This document shows, piece after piece, positions 6,251 to 9,412 of a DNA stretch of 9,412 nt (position 1 is the first letter of the stretch; each line of letters opens with the position of its first letter). Source of the DNA: an uncultured Comamonadaceae bacterium (GTDB taxonomy: Bacteria; Pseudomonadota; Gammaproteobacteria; Burkholderiales; Burkholderiaceae). The notes under the pieces are model-generated. The model saw nothing but the letters and a program-made list of their open reading frames with translations. It ran no database searches and was not told where the DNA came from. The position numbers and the translations under genes were made by a program. The stretch spans positions 1 through 9,412 of the forward strand of contig CAMLQP010000096.1 of the NCBI GenBank assembly GCA_946482115.1, given 5' to 3'.

Positions 6251-7015
6251 ATGTCCAAAGGCTACCGCATCAGCGCGTCCACCGGCATCGACCGTGGCGA
6301 CCGCGAATACCAGCAGGACCAGCTCAGCATACTGGCCCATCCCCGGCACCCCGGCTGCCTGATGGCGGTGGTGGCCGACGGCATGGGAGGACGCAGCGGC
6401 GGGCGCAAGGCTTCGGACCAGGTCATGCTGACCGCCAGGCAGCTGTTCGAGCGCTACCACCCCGAGACCGACGACGCCCAGAAGATGCTGCGCCAGCTGG
6501 TCGACGAATCCCACCTGGTCATCAAGCTCACCGCCGCCTCCTCCGAGCAGGAGCCCCACAGCACCGTGGCGGCCTTCGTGCTCAACCCGGCCGGCGACTG
6601 CCACTGGGCCCACTCCGGCGACTCGCGCATCTACCACTTCCGCAAGGGCAAGGTGGTCAGGCGCACCATGGACCACTCCTACGTGCAGCATCTGGTCAAC
6701 CAGGGGCAGATCACCGAGCAGGAGGCGCTCACCCACCCCAACGCCAACATCCTGATGGGCTGCCTGGGCACCGAGAAGGAACCGCCGGTGGATTTCCACC
6801 ACATCGAGCAGCTGCAGGTGGGCGACGCGCTGATGGCCTGCAGCGACGGCGTCTGGCACTACTTCACCGGCGAGGAGATGGCGCGCGCCATCGACATGCT
6901 GACGCCCCGGGAAGCGTGCGAATTCCTGGTCCAGAAGGCACGCGCCCGGGCCAAGGGTACCGGCGACAACCTGTCGCTGCTGGTGGTGAAGTTCGAGCCC
7001 CTGGCCGAAACCTAA
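6251..7015 (+). CDS. PP2C-family serine/threonine protein phosphatase
   Basis: PP2C (PPM) enzymes use two or more Mn2+ or Mg2+ ions to remove phosphate from Ser or Thr of proteins. The 254-residue product is a single PP2C domain with no membrane segment, so it should be cytoplasmic. Visible motifs, counted from the ATG at 6251: GDREYQQDQ (16-24, variant of RxxNQD), VADGMGG (41-47, metal-binding Asp43 and Gly44), HSGDSRIY (121-128), CSDGVW (197-202, Asp199) and GTGDNLSLLVV (236-246, Asp239). All the metal-ligand aspartates expected for the family appear present. The frame extends to GTG 6188 or ATG 6194, adding about 20 Pro/Ser/Thr-rich residues. Neither those starts nor 6251 has a clear Shine-Dalgarno; I chose 6251 because the domain begins directly after it. 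No kinase lies in the window, so its substrate is unknown. It is divergent from the helicase gene and overlaps zapE by 4 bp tail to tail. Confidence 0.9.
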   Translation: MSKGYRISASTGIDRGDREYQQDQLSILAHPRHPGCLMAVVADGMGGRSGGRKASDQVMLTARQLFERYHPETDDAQKMLRQLVDESHLVIKLTAASSEQEPHSTVAAFVLNPAGDCHWAHSGDSRIYHFRKGKVVRRTMDHSYVQHLVNQGQITEQEALTHPNANILMGCLGTEKEPPVDFHHIEQLQVGDALMACSDGVWHYFTGEEMARAIDMLTPREACEFLVQKARARAKGTGDNLSLLVVKFEPLAET

Positions 7016-8117
7016 GTCAGCGAGGTATCCACCGTCCGGTGTTCCAGCGCCAGGAACTCGGCCGACTGCATCTCGTGCAGCCGCGAGACGGTGCGCGGGA
7101 ACTCGTGGGCCAGCGGCCCTTCGGTGTAAAGCGCCTCGGCCGGCGCAGCGGCCGACAGCACCAGCTTGACGCGGCGGTCGTACAGCACGTCCACCAGCCA
7201 GGTGAAGCGTCGTGCCTCGGAGGCCATGTTGACCGGCATCACCGGCACGTTGCTGAGCAGCACGGTGTGGAACTGGGCCGCGATCTCCAGGTAGTCGTTC
7301 TGCGAGCGCGGGCCACCGCACAGGGTGCGGAAATCGAACCAGACCACGCCGCCGGCCTTGCGGATGGCGCGGATGGCGCGCGACTCGATGTGGAGCACCG
7401 TATCGGTGTCATCGTGCGCTTCGGCCAGGCGCCCGAAGGCGGCCTCCATCGCCGCGTCGGCCTCGGTGCCCAGCGGCGTGTGGTAGAGCTGCAGGTGCTC
7501 CAGCGTGCGGCGGCGGTAGTCGGTGCCGTTGTCCACGTTGACCGCTTCCATGGTGCGCTTGATCTGCTCGATGGCGGGCAGGATGCGGTCGCGGTGCAGG
7601 CCGCCCGGGTACAGGCCGTCGGGCTGGAAGTTGCTGGTGGTGACCATGCCCACGCCGTACTTGTCCATCGCCTCCAGCAGGCGGTGCAGGATCATGGCAT
7701 CGGTCACGTCGGCCACGTGGAACTCGTCGAAGCACACCAGCTTGAAACGCTCCGACAGGCGCTTGCCCAGCACATCGAGCGGGTTGACCGTTCCCTGCAG
7801 GTCGGCCAGCTCGCGGTGCACCTCGCGCATGAACTCGTGGAAGTGCAGCCGGGTCTTGCGCCGCAGGGGCACGGCGTTGAAGAAGCAGTCCATCAGGAAA
7901 CTCTTGCCCCGCCCCACCCCGCCGTACATGTAGACCCCCCTGGGGATGTCGGGCCGGTTGATCAGCTTCTTGAGGGCGTTGGAGCGCTTGGCCTTGTAGA
8001 CGGCCCACTCGGCCGCGCAGCGCTCCAGCGCCTCGATGGCGCGCAGCTGCGCGGGGTCGCTCTGGTAACCCCGCGCCGCCAGCTCGGCCTCGTAGGCCGC
8101 GCGCACCGGACCCGTCA

Positions 8118-8118
<1 letters not shown>
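7012..8118 (-). CDS. zapE: Cell division protein ZapE (AFG1/LACE1-family ATPase)
   Basis: ZapE is an AAA+-like P-loop ATPase related to mitochondrial AFG1. In E. coli it associates with the division ring and affects FtsZ assembly, mostly under stress or low oxygen. The 368-residue product has the AFG1 layout: an N-terminal helical part (YEAELAARGYQSDPAQLRAIEAL), Walker A GGVGRGKS (66-73), HFHEFMREVH (92-101), Walker B LVCFDEFHV (127-135), a sensor-like TTSNFQPDGLYPGGL (160-174) and a VWFDFRTLCGGPRSQNDY stretch in the C-terminal part. Length agrees with the family (about 375 in E. coli). The ATG at 8118 shares one base with the lpdA stop (TGATG), and no Shine-Dalgarno stands out, so translation probably depends on termination of lpdA. 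Its stop overlaps the end of the convergent phosphatase gene by 4 bp. In Burkholderiales zapE commonly follows the 2-oxoglutarate dehydrogenase genes (recalled, not tested). Confidence 0.95.

Positions 8119-9412
<1,294 letters not shown>

Noticed and set aside
5449..7640. GCTGGTGG octamers near 5449, 6979 and 7632 resembling E. coli Chi
   Set aside because: The octamer is expected by chance in GC-rich coding DNA (Leu-Val and similar codons), and I know of no evidence that it is Chi in this lineage.

Overview
The window looks like ordinary core chromosome of a high-GC betaproteobacterium, most likely Burkholderiales and probably Comamonadaceae-like. This rests on the strong G/C bias at third codon positions, the protein sequences, and gene neighbourhoods I recall from that group (E3 gene followed by zapE; rluD divergent from bamD; scpB-rluB-ndk). 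The genus cannot be fixed from the sequence alone. There are no mobile elements, RNA genes, CRISPR arrays or broken genes, and no stretch over 300 bases lacks a gene.

Left block (1-3244, all minus strand, read right to left): rluD, scpB, rluB and the first 37 codons of ndk. RluD and RluB make pseudouridines in 23S rRNA. ScpB is a condensin accessory subunit, and Ndk balances nucleoside triphosphates. scpB and rluB overlap by 20 nt. The rluD-scpB gap (about 90 bp) and the rluB-ndk gap (about 80 bp) both contain inverted repeats.

Centre (3296-6157): bamD is on the plus strand, divergent from rluD, behind a perfect TATAAT box. It encodes the outer-membrane assembly lipoprotein BamD. It converges, with 9 bp between stop codons, on a DinG/YoaA-type iron-sulphur helicase gene on the minus strand that starts at TTG behind a good Shine-Dalgarno.

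Right block (6158-9412): a PP2C-type serine/threonine phosphatase gene reads rightwards from a short AT-rich box shared with the helicase gene. It overlaps tail to tail by 4 bp with zapE. zapE is translationally coupled (TGATG) to lpdA, which encodes dihydrolipoyl dehydrogenase, the E3 subunit of 2-oxo-acid dehydrogenase complexes. lpdA runs off the right edge without its extreme N-terminus.

I found no convincing new multi-gene system. The points most worth a second look are the phosphatase with no visible kinase partner, the long repeat-bearing basic tail of RluB, the palindrome cluster ahead of ndk, the start-codon question at rluD, and the pairing of scpB with rRNA-modification genes rather than scpA.
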